From the NCBI RefSeq assembly GCF_008014645.1, contig NZ_VOWY01000012.1, forward strand, positions 60,441 through 124,440: 64,000 nt of DNA, read 5' to 3'. Positions within the stretch are counted from its first letter, which is position 1, and each line of letters starts with the position of its first letter. This DNA is from Collinsella sp. BA40. GTDB taxonomy: Bacteria; Actinomycetota; Coriobacteriia; Coriobacteriales; Coriobacteriaceae. Under the pieces are notes generated by a model, which was given only the letters and a program-made list of their open reading frames with translations, was not told the DNA's origin and did not search any database. A program made the translations under genes and the position numbers. Positions 8,085 through 17,377 of the stretch are shown here, piece by piece.

Positions 8085-9848
8085 TTAGCCGAGGAGGCCG
8101 CTCGCAACGGATGCGAGGGCGATGAGGACGCCCACGATGGATTCGCCGCCAAGGATGCCGGAAGCGACGATGATGCCGCTCTCCTCGTGCGTGGTCTCGG
8201 GGCCGTCGACGGTGCCGGCGGCAGGGTCGCTCGCGGGCCGGTCGCAGCACCCGGCCCGACGTCCAGCGATGCGGTCGTAGGCGAACTTGACGAGTGCGCC
8301 CAACGCCGCGGTGAGCGACATGTAGAACGGCAGGTAGATGCCGAGACCGAGCATCATGGAGGGCACACCCAGACAGTACAGCGCGATGCCGCCGACAAGG
8401 CCCAGGGCGAAGGCGGGGACGCTGGGGATGCCGGAGACCATGGTGGCGACGACGCTCGCCTGGGCGGCCACGAACTGCTTGCCGGGACCGAAGGCATCTG
8501 CGCCGTAAGCGTGCATGAGCGCTGTCATGACGACGACCGATACCACGCATCCCAGAAGGGCGCCGATGGCCTGTCCGCGCCAGAGCGCGCGCGGGTCCGT
8601 GCCGATGATCGCGCCCGTTTTGAAGTCGCTCATCACATCGCCCGCAAGGCCGCAGGCGATGGCGACGACGGCGGCGACGAAGAAGAGCTTGACCTGATTC
8701 GACTCCCCCAGGGCGGCGATGGCGAGCAGCACGATGAGGCCGAAGATCTCCATGGGGTCGATACCCGTCTGGCCCACCGACTGGGCGCTCATGATGGTGG
8801 TGACGAACGCCAGCGCGACCACGACAAGGCAGGCGAGCGGGGACAGGCCGATGCCGAAGCAGACGAGCAGCGCTGCCGCGGCCGTTATGATGCCGAGCGC
8901 GCCCGCGTCGGCGCGACCCAGCCCGACCGCGAGCGTCGCGCGCCGGGCCTTCGATCCCCGGCCGCTGCCTTGCTGCTTTTCGCTGCGGCTCGACCCGCGT
9001 GCACCCGCGTTCGCGCGGCCGCGCAGGGCGGCGACGACCTTGGGCAGGATGTCGCGTGCGACCACGCCCAAGCCGGAGCCCATCATGAGGCCCATGCCCA
9101 GGCTCGATACGATGCCCTGCGCGCTCGCGACATCCCAGAGCCCCGCGGCGGTGCCGCCTACGATGATGCCGAAATTGCCCAGCAGGGCGCCGAGGAACCA
9201 TACGGCCACGGCCGTGCCGCCAACCAAAAAGCCGACCGAGCACAGCATGGGGGAGTTGTAGAGCGCGAAGCTCACACCCGGGATGGGCAGAGCGCCGATC
9301 ATGGTGGGAATCGCTCCCGCCAGGTCGCGCAGTGCGCACCAGATGCCGGCGAGCGCCATGGAGCCGAACAGCTTTCTGCCCGTCTTTCCGCCCGCGCTGC
9401 TGGCAAGCAGCGTCTCCGCCGCAGCGGTGCCGATGGGGTACTCCAGATCCGACTCGTCCACGAACCTGCGGCGGATGAGGGCCGTGCATACCAAGCCCAG
9501 CAGCGTGCCCGCCAGGGCGACTGCGAGCAGGGCGGACACGCCGACCTCGTCGGCGCGTCCGAGCATCCAGATACCCGGGACGGTGAACGCCAAACCGCCG
9601 GCGACCATCGAACCGGCCGACATGATGACCTGCGTGATATTCGCTTCGTTCAAACTCGTTTTGCCCAGCGCCCGCAGCACCACGAGTGCGGTGATGGAGG
9701 TGAAGATGGTGGGCCACGGGAGCGCCCCCATCTTGAGGGCGGTGTACACGGACGACGCCGTGATGACGATGCAGCCGATGCAGCCGACGACGATGCCGGC
9801 GACACTCAGCTGCGCGCGCGCCGATTCGCGCGTGCTCGATGAGCTCAT
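8085..9848 (-). CDS. OPT family oligopeptide/metal-chelate transporter
   Basis: A 587-residue integral membrane protein of the oligopeptide transporter (OPT) superfamily, probably importing peptides or metal complexes across the cytoplasmic membrane. It shows about 14 hydrophobic segments. The N-terminal part (TASSVYTALKMGALPWPTIF, then KTSLNEANITQVIMSAGSM) is the diagnostic OPT region. A hydrophilic loop of about 45 residues rich in Arg and Ser lies mid-protein. The start ATG at 9848 has AAGGAG upstream. A 17-base hairpin (CTCTCC/GGAGAG, 9881-9897) lies in the leader. The substrate is not predictable. Confidence 0.85.
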   Translation of the reverse strand: MSSSSTRESARAQLSVAGIVVGCIGCIVITASSVYTALKMGALPWPTIFTSITALVVLRALGKTSLNEANITQVIMSAGSMVAGGLAFTVPGIWMLGRADEVGVSALLAVALAGTLLGLVCTALIRRRFVDESDLEYPIGTAAAETLLASSAGGKTGRKLFGSMALAGIWCALRDLAGAIPTMIGALPIPGVSFALYNSPMLCSVGFLVGGTAVAVWFLGALLGNFGIIVGGTAAGLWDVASAQGIVSSLGMGLMMGSGLGVVARDILPKVVAALRGRANAGARGSSRSEKQQGSGRGSKARRATLAVGLGRADAGALGIITAAAALLVCFGIGLSPLACLVVVALAFVTTIMSAQSVGQTGIDPMEIFGLIVLLAIAALGESNQVKLFFVAAVVAIACGLAGDVMSDFKTGAIIGTDPRALWRGQAIGALLGCVVSVVVMTALMHAYGADAFGPGKQFVAAQASVVATMVSGIPSVPAFALGLVGGIALYCLGVPSMMLGLGIYLPFYMSLTAALGALVKFAYDRIAGRRAGCCDRPASDPAAGTVDGPETTHEESGIIVASGILGGESIVGVLIALASVASGLLG

Positions 9849-10009
9849 GTTGTAACTCCTTCGTATATCCGCTCTCCCTGGTGGAGAGTCGGGTTACGGC
9901 GGTAAGGACCGCTATAGTATAGACTCGAACGAAACGAGCGAAGCGCTCATTTTGCACGGTCCTCACCCGCACGGCGTGCGCGGGCGAGGACGCTGCCGAA
10001 AGGGGTTGT

Positions 10010-10831
10010 ATGGCTGAGCAGATGGATGCGCGCGGCGAGCAGCCGCTGGTGCTTACGGTGGATGTGGGCAATACCACGACGCGCCTGGGCGTATTTTGCA
10101 CGGACGAGATCCAGGGTACGTGGGAGCTCACCACTCCTGCGAGCCTTACCGCCGACGAGGTGTACGCGCAGGTGGTCCGCGCGCTGGATATGCTCGGCAT
10201 CGGGGTCCCGCACGATGCCATCCTGGCATGCGTGGTGCCATCGCTGACCGATGCGTGGCGCCAGGCGCTGACGCGGGCCTGCACGGGGCGCGTCTACGTG
10301 GTGGGACCGGGCTTGAAGACGGGCATCCCCATGCGCTGCGACGACCCGTCGGAGGTGGGTGCCGACCGCGTGGCCGATGCGGTGGCGGCACGGGCTTCCT
10401 ACGGCGCCCCCGTGGTGGTGGTCGACCTGGGCACTACCACCACGATCGAGGTGGTCGACGCCGACGGCGCCTTCGCGGGCGGCGTGATCGCGCCCGGCGT
10501 GGCCCTGGGCGCCCGCTCGCTGGCGGCCGCCGCCGCGCGCCTGCCCGTTATCGAGCTGCGCGCGCCCTCTTCGGTGATTGGCCGCAACACCTGCTCGGCC
10601 ATGCAGTCGGGCGTGGTCCTGGGCGAGGTAGCGCGGATCGACGGCCTGGTCGACGCCGTGATGCGCGAGCTGGGCGCTGCAGCCCCGGTGGTGGTGACGG
10701 GCGACGGCGCTTCCGGCCTGGCGCCGCTGCTGGCGCACGAGACCGTGCTGGATGAGGCCCTGACGCTGCGCGGCCTGCACACGATCTGGAAGTACAACGT
10801 GAAGTGGGGGCGGGGTGCCGCACGTGGTTAG
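10010..10831 (+). CDS. coaX: type III pantothenate kinase
   Basis: A 273-residue CoaX, catalysing ATP-dependent phosphorylation of pantothenate, the first step of CoA biosynthesis. It is an ASKHA-fold kinase: phosphate-1 motif DVGNTTTRLGVF near the N-terminus, phosphate-2 DLGTTTTIEVVD, and the CoaX GADRVADAVAAR and GGVIAPGVALGARSL segments. The length is normal for the family (about 255-275). The start ATG at 10010 has GAAAGGGG upstream. The 3' end overlaps the next gene by 17 bases, so translation is probably coupled. A TATAGT -10-like element lies near 9914. Confidence 0.95.
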   Translation: MAEQMDARGEQPLVLTVDVGNTTTRLGVFCTDEIQGTWELTTPASLTADEVYAQVVRALDMLGIGVPHDAILACVVPSLTDAWRQALTRACTGRVYVVGPGLKTGIPMRCDDPSEVGADRVADAVAARASYGAPVVVVDLGTTTTIEVVDADGAFAGGVIAPGVALGARSLAAAAARLPVIELRAPSSVIGRNTCSAMQSGVVLGEVARIDGLVDAVMRELGAAAPVVVTGDGASGLAPLLAHETVLDEALTLRGLHTIWKYNVKWGRGAARG

Positions 10832-11717
10832 GGTGGAACGGGATGCCTCGACGCGTCCGAGCGCGGGCGCGGTCCTCGAGGGCGGCGGGTTTCGCGGTAT
10901 GTACACCGCCGGCGTGCTCGATATCTGGATGGAGAACGGCATAGAGGTCGATGCCGCGGTGGGCGCGTCTGCCGGAGCCGCCTTCGGCTGCAACCTGAAG
11001 TCGCGCCAGATCGGCCGCGCCATCCGCTATAACAAGCGCTTCTGCAACGATCCACGCTATGCGGGCCTGGGCGTGCTGCTACGTACGGGGGACCTGTTCA
11101 GCAAGGATTTCGCCTACCATACGGTTCCGTTCGAGCTCGATATCTTCGACAGCGAGGCGTTCGAGAAGAATCCCATGCGCTTCTCCGTCGTGTGCACCGA
11201 CGCCGATACGGGCCGGCCGGTCTACCGTGATCTGCTGTACGGCGATGAGCGCGATATCGAGTGGATCCGCGCGTCCGCGTCGATACCCGTGGTGTCGCGC
11301 CCGGTCGAGCTCGAATACGAGGGGCGCACGCTGCGCCTGCTTGACGGCGGCGCCTCCGATCCCATTCCGGTGACGTGGATGCGGGCGCAGGGGTACGACC
11401 GATGCGTGGTGGTGCTCACGCAGCCGCAGGGGTTCCGGAAGGAGCATCAGCCGCTCATGCCGCTTATCCGCCGATCACTTAGGAAGTTTCCGCAGATGGC
11501 GGAGGTGCTCGATCGTCGGCATGAACGCTACAACGCGCAGCTGGACGAGATCGCGCGGTTCGAGGCGGCGGGCGAGGCGTTCGTGATTCGCCCGAGCGAA
11601 TCGGTGAAGGTGCCTGCCGTGGTGAAGGACCCCGAGGTGCTCGAGGACGTCTACCAGGTTGGCAGGAGAGACGGCTTGGCGGCGCTGCCGGCGCTGCGGG
11701 CGTATCTGGGGCAGTAG
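10815..11717 (+). CDS. patatin-like phospholipase family protein
   Basis: A 300-residue patatin-like lipid acyl hydrolase. It has the oxyanion loop GGGFRGMY, the nucleophile elbow GASAG (residues 50-54, S52) and the catalytic-dyad aspartate in DGGASDPIP. The GTG start at 10815 overlaps coaX. It resembles the bacterial YjjU/RssA-like group rather than plant patatins. There is no signal peptide, so a cytoplasmic or membrane-associated role in lipid turnover is likely. The substrate is unknown. Confidence 0.88.
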   Translation: MPHVVRVERDASTRPSAGAVLEGGGFRGMYTAGVLDIWMENGIEVDAAVGASAGAAFGCNLKSRQIGRAIRYNKRFCNDPRYAGLGVLLRTGDLFSKDFAYHTVPFELDIFDSEAFEKNPMRFSVVCTDADTGRPVYRDLLYGDERDIEWIRASASIPVVSRPVELEYEGRTLRLLDGGASDPIPVTWMRAQGYDRCVVVLTQPQGFRKEHQPLMPLIRRSLRKFPQMAEVLDRRHERYNAQLDEIARFEAAGEAFVIRPSESVKVPAVVKDPEVLEDVYQVGRRDGLAALPALRAYLGQ

Positions 11718-11754
11718 GGACGGCCGTTGCGCGGTGCGCGACGAGAGGATGGAT

Positions 11755-12522
11755 ATGACGAATTCTCTGCAGGATGGCTTGCTGCTGGCAGTCGATGGGG
11801 GCGCTTCGTTCGAGTATGCCGAGCGCGTGGCCGCGTCGACGGGGGCGCGGATGGTCGCGGCCGATGGGCTCGAGGTGTATGACGGCTTGATGCTGCGATT
11901 GGGTGCCGGGGGGCTGTCGCTCGAACGCGGGGGCATGGTGCTGCGCGGCGATTTCTCCGATATGCTGCCCCGGTTGCGCCCGGCCAACCTCGCGCGCGAG
12001 CTGCTCGTGCGTGCCGCCAAGGTGAAAGGGGTGGCCGCACCCGTGGTGGCGGATGCCACGGCGGGCTTGGGGCAGGATTCGCTGCTGCTGGCGGCCGCTG
12101 GCTGCACGGTTGTGATGTATGAGAGCGACGCGGTGATCGCGGCCCTTCTGCGCGACGCGCTCGAGCGCGCCGCGGGCGATGGACGCCTGGCTTCCATCGT
12201 GGCGCGCATGACGTTGGTTGAAGGCGACAGCATCTCGGCACTCCCGCACCTGGCCCCTGCGCCCGACGTGGTGTATCTGGACCCCATGTTTCCCGAGCGC
12301 ACGAAGAGCGCGGCGGTAAAGAAGAAGTTCCAGCTGCTGCACCATCTGGAGCGACCCTGTTCGAATCAGGAGGAGCTGCTGCGCGCCGCGCTCGCCGTTC
12401 ACCCGCGCAAGGTCGTGGTGAAGCGCCCGGTGAAGGGACCCTATCTGGCGGACGTGAAGCCGAGCGGCTCGCTGTCGGGCAAGGCCGTTCGCTACGACTG
12501 CATCGTCCCGCCGCGCCCGTAG
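11755..12522 (+). CDS. rsmJ: class I SAM-dependent methyltransferase, RsmJ-like
   Basis: A 255-residue methyltransferase related to RsmJ, which makes m2G1516 in 16S rRNA. Motif I is DATAGLGQDSLLLA, followed by the acidic loop VVMYESD. The motif IV region VVYLDPMFPERTKSA is highly characteristic of RsmJ (DPMFP in place of the usual DPPY/NPPY), followed by VKKKFQLLHH. The ATG at 11755 is favoured because GAGAGG lies about 7 bases upstream; ATG at 11749 would place the site too close. It follows the patatin gene by 37 bases and is probably in the coaX operon. Confidence 0.8.
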   Translation: MTNSLQDGLLLAVDGGASFEYAERVAASTGARMVAADGLEVYDGLMLRLGAGGLSLERGGMVLRGDFSDMLPRLRPANLARELLVRAAKVKGVAAPVVADATAGLGQDSLLLAAAGCTVVMYESDAVIAALLRDALERAAGDGRLASIVARMTLVEGDSISALPHLAPAPDVVYLDPMFPERTKSAAVKKKFQLLHHLERPCSNQEELLRAALAVHPRKVVVKRPVKGPYLADVKPSGSLSGKAVRYDCIVPPRP

Positions 12523-12660
12523 ACCGGATGCACGGTCGGTTCTTGGTTAAATCCAGCCGATTTGCCACAGCGATGGCTAGCGTGTGGCCGAACGGGTACA
12601 CATGGATGCAACGTGCTTCGGCGCAGGCGGTGCCGAGCGTGAGAGAAAGGGTGGCGCGCT

Positions 12661-13605
12661 ATGTGCACCGGCATGCGTTTTTGCGATGCGAACGGATCCA
12701 TGTACTTCGGCAGGAATCTGGATTGGACCTTCGACTACGGCGAGCGGGTGCTGGTGGTGCCGCGCGGGTTCGCCCCGGCGTCCCCCTTCGGCGCGACGCC
12801 GCGCGTCGAGCACGCGCTGATGGGCATGGGCCTGGTCGAGGAAGGCCAGCCCATGCTGTTCGACGCCGGCAACGACGTCGGATTGGCCGTTGCCGGGCTG
12901 AACTTCAACGGTTACGCGGCCTACGAGCCGGCGCCCGTCGAGGGCAAGGTGAACGTTGCCGCCTGGGAGTTTCCGCTGTGGGTATGCGCCAACTTCGCCT
13001 CGGTCGACGAGGTGGAGCGCGCGCTGGGGGACGCCGTGGTCGTGGATAGCTCGGTGAACCCACGGTATCCGTCGTCGCCGCTCCATTGGATCATCGGGGA
13101 TGCGAAGCGCTCGATCGTGGTGGAGTACACGGCGGCGGGCATGCAGGTGTTCGACGATACGGTCGATGTGCTGGCTAACCATCCGGGCTTCGCGTGGCAT
13201 GCCGAGAACCTGCGCAACTACCTCAACGTCTCGAATGCCTGGGGAGGGTCGGGTTCCTTCGGCGTGGAGCTCGCCCCCTTTGGAGCCGGCGCCGCCCAGC
13301 GCGGCCTGCCCGGCGACTACAGCTCTCCCTCGCGGTTCGTGCGCGCGGCCTATGTGAACGCGAACTATCCCGTCAAGGACGGCGAAGCGGCCAACGTGAG
13401 CCGCATGTTCCATTCGCTTTCCCAGGTTGCGATGGTCGAGGGAGGGGCGGTCTCCCATGACGGAAAGCTGGAGCGCACGCTCTATTCGAGCTGCTTCTCG
13501 GCGGCGACGCGTACGTATTATTTCAACACCTACGACGATGTGGCGCTGAGGTCGTATCGCCTGGATGACTATCCCGCCGAGGGCGGCGCGGTCATCGAGG
13601 CCTAG
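12661..13605 (+). CDS. bsh: choloylglycine hydrolase / bile salt hydrolase
   Basis: A 314-residue Ntn hydrolase of the choloylglycine hydrolase family, which deconjugates glycine- or taurine-linked bile acids (related members cleave penicillin V). After removal of Met1, Cys2 is the nucleophile (MCTGMRFCD). R18 and D21 in GRNLDW match the known active-site residues, and the conserved arginine in SSPSRFVRA is present. The length equals that of known bile salt hydrolases. No signal peptide is seen, so the enzyme is intracellular. RBS AAAGGG. The gene ends at a strong bidirectional terminator. Bile salt over penicillin preference is inferred, not shown. Confidence 0.88.
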   Translation: MCTGMRFCDANGSMYFGRNLDWTFDYGERVLVVPRGFAPASPFGATPRVEHALMGMGLVEEGQPMLFDAGNDVGLAVAGLNFNGYAAYEPAPVEGKVNVAAWEFPLWVCANFASVDEVERALGDAVVVDSSVNPRYPSSPLHWIIGDAKRSIVVEYTAAGMQVFDDTVDVLANHPGFAWHAENLRNYLNVSNAWGGSGSFGVELAPFGAGAAQRGLPGDYSSPSRFVRAAYVNANYPVKDGEAANVSRMFHSLSQVAMVEGGAVSHDGKLERTLYSSCFSAATRTYYFNTYDDVALRSYRLDDYPAEGGAVIEA

Positions 13606-13668
13606 GGCCTCGGGCGCTCGCCTTTGCTGCATGGCGCGAATGCGCCTGGTACAGGATGGATGTAGGGA

Positions 13669-13712
13669 GAAGCCGCCCGCGTACGGCCATGTGGTCGCGC
13701 GCGGGCGGCTTC
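13669..13712. terminator. bidirectional terminator between bsh and the NifX-like gene
   Basis: A 13-bp perfect stem (GAAGCCGCCCGCG at 13669-13681, CGCGGGCGGCTTC at 13700-13712) sits between two convergent genes, with CTTCCTT after it on the plus strand. Confidence 0.75.
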
Positions 13713-13737
13713 CTTGCGTCTACGGGGCGGGGTCGGT

Positions 13738-14100
13738 TTAGTGGTGGCAGGCGTGCTCGGGACCCATGGCGGCGAGCTCTCCCGCGGCGGCGCGTTGCAC
13801 GACGTCGCCTACGAGCGGGGCGTCTGCATCGTAGAGCACCGTGATCCCGGCGTTCGCGAATCCCTGCATGGGGCGCATGCCCATGCCGGCGGCGACGATG
13901 GCGTCGATGCCGTGGTCGGCGAGGATGCCCACGGGGCGCATGCAGCCGCCCTCCGCGTGGGGCGGGTTGGCGATGACGTGCACGTCCGCGACCGCGCCGT
14001 CCTCGATGGTAACGATGGTGAAGCAATCGGCATGGCCGAAGTGGGCCGAGCGCTGGGCGTCGAGGCCGCCTTCACCGATGGAGGGAACTGCGAGCTTCAT
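13738..14100 (-). CDS. NifB/NifX family dinitrogenase iron-molybdenum cofactor-like protein
   Basis: A 120-residue protein of the NifX/NafY-like superfamily, RNase-H-like folds that bind Fe-S or FeMo-type clusters. There are no nif genes nearby, so a general metal or Fe-S role is likelier than nitrogen fixation. Typical features are MKLAVPSIGEGGLD, SAHFGHADCFTIV and IVAAGMGMRPMQGF. The C-terminus ends in the potentially metal-binding HACHH. The start ATG at 14100 is preceded by AAAGGTGG; upstream in-frame ATGs give a non-homologous extension. It is divergent from the feoAB fusion gene, which fits a metal theme. Confidence 0.82.
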   Translation of the reverse strand: MKLAVPSIGEGGLDAQRSAHFGHADCFTIVTIEDGAVADVHVIANPPHAEGGCMRPVGILADHGIDAIVAAGMGMRPMQGFANAGITVLYDADAPLVGDVVQRAAAGELAAMGPEHACHH

Positions 14101-14696
14101 GTAGGAGCCACCTTTCGCTGATTCCGAGATGGTTGGGATGGCCCCATGGTAGCGCTCTTCGATCTTCGTTGCGAATGTGACGAAACCGTCAGGGCTGCGT
14201 AGGCAAAACCGATGGCTGCCGTGGTGCAGCGCTGCGACCATGTGCATGGGGGTGCGGCGAAAGGAGCCGCGCCTATCGCGGGAGACCGGGCAGAGCATGG
14301 GTTTTATGCTGCAGTTTTTGCGATGGATTCGCCAGGGCGCGTTCGATGTGCCCGCGATCTCGTTCGTGTTGGCGTCGCCCATCGTGGCATATCGCGATGA
14401 ACGCGGTCTTCCTCGGCGCGCGTCCGGCGTGCCCGGTACTCGCGTTCGCGTTCGCGCCCTTGGCTATGCCCACGCTGGGCATCTTCTATCTGGCATGACG
14501 GCGTATGCCCTACGACTGCATCGGGTTGGTCGAAAAGGGCGGAACGCGCGGGTTCGGACGGGGATAGGCCGTGGAATCGCGAGGTTGCATGAATGGGTGG
14601 AGAGGAAGGGCGCTATCATGGGTGGGAAATAACCGAAGCTAACATTGTCGTCCGGGCGAGCGCCCGGGCGTCGCCTGCATGACAAGGGGAATCGGA
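14101..14696. other. divergent intergenic region, NifX-like gene / feoAB
   Basis: About 600 bases without a convincing gene. Reading frames on either strand here lack a good start site and resemble no family I know. The only clear element is TATCATGGGTGGGAAAT at 14614-14630, shared with two other promoter regions. I could not identify a Fur- or DtxR-type operator by eye. Confidence 0.6.
14614..14630 (+). promoter_or_regulatory. putative -10 with conserved GGGTGG flank (feoAB)
   Basis: TATCATGGGTGGGAAAT. The same -10-like hexamer followed by GGGTGGRRAA occurs upstream of the HAD gene (20985) and the XRE gene (29404). A good -35 is not visible 17 bases upstream, so this is a sequence-recurrence argument rather than a full promoter call. 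Confidence 0.45.
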
Positions 14697-17204
14697 ATGC
14701 ATCGAGAGAGAACGCGCGACAGGGGGGCCGTCCGCTCCGGGGATCGGGCCGTGCAGCGCACGGCGATGCCCGATGCGGCCGTCGCGGGCGGCCGCGTGCA
14801 GGATGCGGCTCCATCTCCAGGCGCCGCATCCTGCACCTGGCCGCTGCACCTGCACGCGCTCGAGATCGGGCACGATGCGGTGGTGACCGCGGTGGACTGC
14901 GATGACGCCTCGCTCCGGCAGCATATCCTCGATATGGGGCTCACACCCGGTACCGAGGTGACGATGATGAAGTACGCCCCCATGGGCGATCCGCTGGAGA
15001 TTCGCCTGCGCGGCTACGAGCTCACGCTGCGCCGCGCCGACGCCGCGCGCATCTCGTTGGCCAACGTGCACGAGGCGCACGGAAGCGACCGCGCGAACGC
15101 GAAGATCGGCGATACGGAGCATCCAGCGCTGGGTGAGAAAACATACCGCCCGCGTCCCGGCGAGCATCCGATTCCGGCGGGCGAACCGTTGACGCTTGCC
15201 CTGGCGGGGAACCAGAACTGCGGCAAGACGACGCTCTTCAACCAGCTTACGGGTTCGAACCAGCATGTGGGCAATTTCCCCGGGGTGACGGTCGATCGCA
15301 AGGACGGCGTCATTCGGGGCCATGCCGAGGCCACCATCACCGACCTGCCGGGCATCTACTCGCTTTCACCGTATACGAGCGAGGAGGTGGTGAGCCGCAA
15401 CTTCATCCTCACCTCCCGGCCCGATGCCATCGTGAACATCGTGGACGCGACGAATATCGAGCGCAACCTGTACCTCACGATGCAGCTGATGGAGCTCGAC
15501 CGACCCATGGTGCTCGCACTCAACATGATGGACGAGGTGACCGCCAACGGTGGCGCCATCGACGTGAACCTGCTCGAGAGCATCCTGGGCATTCCCGTGG
15601 TGCCCATCTCGGCTGCGCGCAACGAGGGTACGAGCGAGTTGATCGAGCACGTCCTGCATGTGGCGCGCCATCGCGAGCGCCCCGGCCGGCTCGATTTCTG
15701 CGCTTCCCAGGGGCCGGATGGGGGCGCGCTGCACCGGTGCATCCATGGCGTGGCGCATCTGGTGGAAGATCATGCGCGTCGGGCGGGGATCCCGCTGCGC
15801 TTCGCGGCGACCAAGCTCGTCGAGGGAGACGAGCTGGTGCGCGAGGCGCTGGCCCTCGACCAAAACGAGCTCGAGGCGCTCGAGCACATCATCGCGCAGA
15901 TGGAGGAGGAATCGGGTAAGGACCGGCTCGCCGCCCTCGCCGACATGCGCTTCGCATTTATCGGAGAGGCCTGCCGGCGTTGCGTGGTGAAACCGCATGA
16001 GAGTCGCGAGCATAAGCGCTCCGTGGCCATCGATCGCATCCTGACCGGTCGCTTCACGGCGTTCCCCGCCTTCATCCTCATCATGGGCCTGGTGTTCTGG
16101 CTGACGTTCGGCGTGGTGGGCGCCTGGCTGCAGGGGCTTATGGAAGAGGGCGTTTCGGCTTTGACCGCGTTCGTGGACGGCGGCCTGTCGGCCTGGGGCG
16201 TGAACCCGGTGGTGCATTCCCTCGTGATCGACGGCATCTTCGCCGGCGTCGGCAGCGTGCTGTCGTTCCTGCCGCTCATCGTGGTGCTGTTCTTGTTTCT
16301 CTCCATGCTCGAGGATTCGGGCTATATGGCGCGCGTCGCCTTCGTGATGGACAAGGTGCTGCGGCGGTTCGGCCTCTCGGGTCGCAGCTTCGTGCCCATG
16401 CTCGTGGGCTTCGGCTGCAGCGTCCCGGCCATCATGTCGACGCGCACCCTGCCTTCCGAGCACGACCGCAAGATGACCATCATGCTCACGCCCTTCATGA
16501 GCTGCTCGGCTAAGTTGCCGGTATACGGCCTGCTCGCGGCGGCATTTTTCGGCAGGGCATCGGTTCCGGTGATGGTATCGCTCTATCTCCTGGGTATCGT
16601 GGTGGGGATGGTCGTGGCGCTTATCTTCAAGAAGACGGCGTTTCGCGGCGAGCCCGTGCCGTTCATCATGGAGCTGCCGAACTACCGGTTTCCCAGCATG
16701 AAGACGACGGTCCTACTTGCGTGGGATAAGGCGAAGGACTTCATCACGCGCGCCTTCACGCTGATCTTCGCCGCGAGCGTGGTGATCTGGTTCCTGCAGA
16801 CATTCGATTTCCAGCTCAACGTGGCGGCTGATCAGTCGCAGAGCCTGCTCGCCGGTTTGGGCGGCCTGCTCGCGCCGCTGCTCGAGCCGCTCGGGTTCGG
16901 CGACTGGCGTGCCTCCACGGCCCTGGTGACCGGATTGCTGGCAAAGGAGAGCGTCATCTCGACGCTTTCGGTGCTGCTGGGAACCGAGTCCGCAGCCGCC
17001 CTCACCGGGTTGTTCACGCCGCTGACGGCCTATGTCTTCCTAGTGTTCACGCTTCTGTACCCGCCGTGCGTGGCGGCAATCGGTGCGGTGAAGAACGAGC
17101 TGGGCGCGAAGTGGGCGCTAGCGGTGTTCGTCTTGCAGATCGGCGTTGCTTGGATCGCGGCCTGGCTCGTGCACCTGGCCGGCATGGCGTTGGGCCTGGC
17201 GTAG
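14697..17204 (+). CDS. feoB: ferrous iron transporter, FeoA-FeoB fusion
   Basis: An 835-residue fusion: an N-terminal extension of about 50 residues, a FeoA (SH3-like) domain (LHALEIGHDAVVTAVD to the RRADAARISLANV region), then FeoB. The G domain has G1 AGNQNCGKTTLFNQL, G3 DLPGIYSLSPY and G4 NMMD. The Gate and core regions follow (for example VPMLVGFGCSVPAIMSTRTL and MLTPFMSCSAKLPVYGL). It imports Fe(II) across the cytoplasmic membrane with GTP-dependent gating. ATG 14697 has AAGGGG upstream; ATG 14679 is an alternative. A perfect 14-bp inverted repeat lies inside the N-terminal extension. FeoA and FeoB are separate genes in most bacteria. A strong terminator follows. Confidence 0.93.
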   Translation: MHRERTRDRGAVRSGDRAVQRTAMPDAAVAGGRVQDAAPSPGAASCTWPLHLHALEIGHDAVVTAVDCDDASLRQHILDMGLTPGTEVTMMKYAPMGDPLEIRLRGYELTLRRADAARISLANVHEAHGSDRANAKIGDTEHPALGEKTYRPRPGEHPIPAGEPLTLALAGNQNCGKTTLFNQLTGSNQHVGNFPGVTVDRKDGVIRGHAEATITDLPGIYSLSPYTSEEVVSRNFILTSRPDAIVNIVDATNIERNLYLTMQLMELDRPMVLALNMMDEVTANGGAIDVNLLESILGIPVVPISAARNEGTSELIEHVLHVARHRERPGRLDFCASQGPDGGALHRCIHGVAHLVEDHARRAGIPLRFAATKLVEGDELVREALALDQNELEALEHIIAQMEEESGKDRLAALADMRFAFIGEACRRCVVKPHESREHKRSVAIDRILTGRFTAFPAFILIMGLVFWLTFGVVGAWLQGLMEEGVSALTAFVDGGLSAWGVNPVVHSLVIDGIFAGVGSVLSFLPLIVVLFLFLSMLEDSGYMARVAFVMDKVLRRFGLSGRSFVPMLVGFGCSVPAIMSTRTLPSEHDRKMTIMLTPFMSCSAKLPVYGLLAAAFFGRASVPVMVSLYLLGIVVGMVVALIFKKTAFRGEPVPFIMELPNYRFPSMKTTVLLAWDKAKDFITRAFTLIFAASVVIWFLQTFDFQLNVAADQSQSLLAGLGGLLAPLLEPLGFGDWRASTALVTGLLAKESVISTLSVLLGTESAAALTGLFTPLTAYVFLVFTLLYPPCVAAIGAVKNELGAKWALAVFVLQIGVAWIAAWLVHLAGMALGLA
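14796..14836 (+). repeat. perfect 14-bp inverted repeat inside feoAB
   Basis: GTGCAGGATGCGGC (14796-14809) and its exact reverse complement (14823-14836) flank a 13-base loop. The repeat is within the coding sequence of the N-terminal extension, immediately before the FeoA domain, and encodes VQDAA and GAASC. Confidence 0.85.
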
Positions 17205-17262
17205 AAGCGCCCGCGCGATGCGCCGGTCGTCCGCCGCGGTTGACGATGTAGGGATATATACG

Positions 17263-17301
17263 GCAGCCTGCAGCGCGAGTTCGTGCTGCAGGCTGCTTTT
17301 T
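17263..17301 (+). terminator. terminator of feoAB
   Basis: Perfect 12-bp stem GCAGCCTGCAGC / GCTGCAGGCTGC followed by TTTTT. Canonical Rho-independent terminator; it also sits at the 3' end of the convergent dxs gene. Confidence 0.9.
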
Positions 17302-17377
17302 GCATATGGACGTTCCGTCGGACCCCGGGATGCTCGACGGTATTGCGGCGCTGCGCGCGGGTGCGCGGGCGGTGCGA

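Noticed and set aside
8187..9842. Plus-strand 551-codon frame opposite the OPT transporter
   Set aside because: Low-complexity His/Asp/Ala/Gly-rich translation, no ribosome site, fully antisense to a well-recognised membrane protein.
12523..12660. tRNA or small RNA in the gap before bsh
   Set aside because: No cloverleaf could be drawn and no TTC-type T-arm was present.
14177..14632. Plus-strand 151-codon frame in the gap before feoAB
   Set aside because: No ribosome site, no family resemblance, and it runs into the promoter-like motif at 14614.
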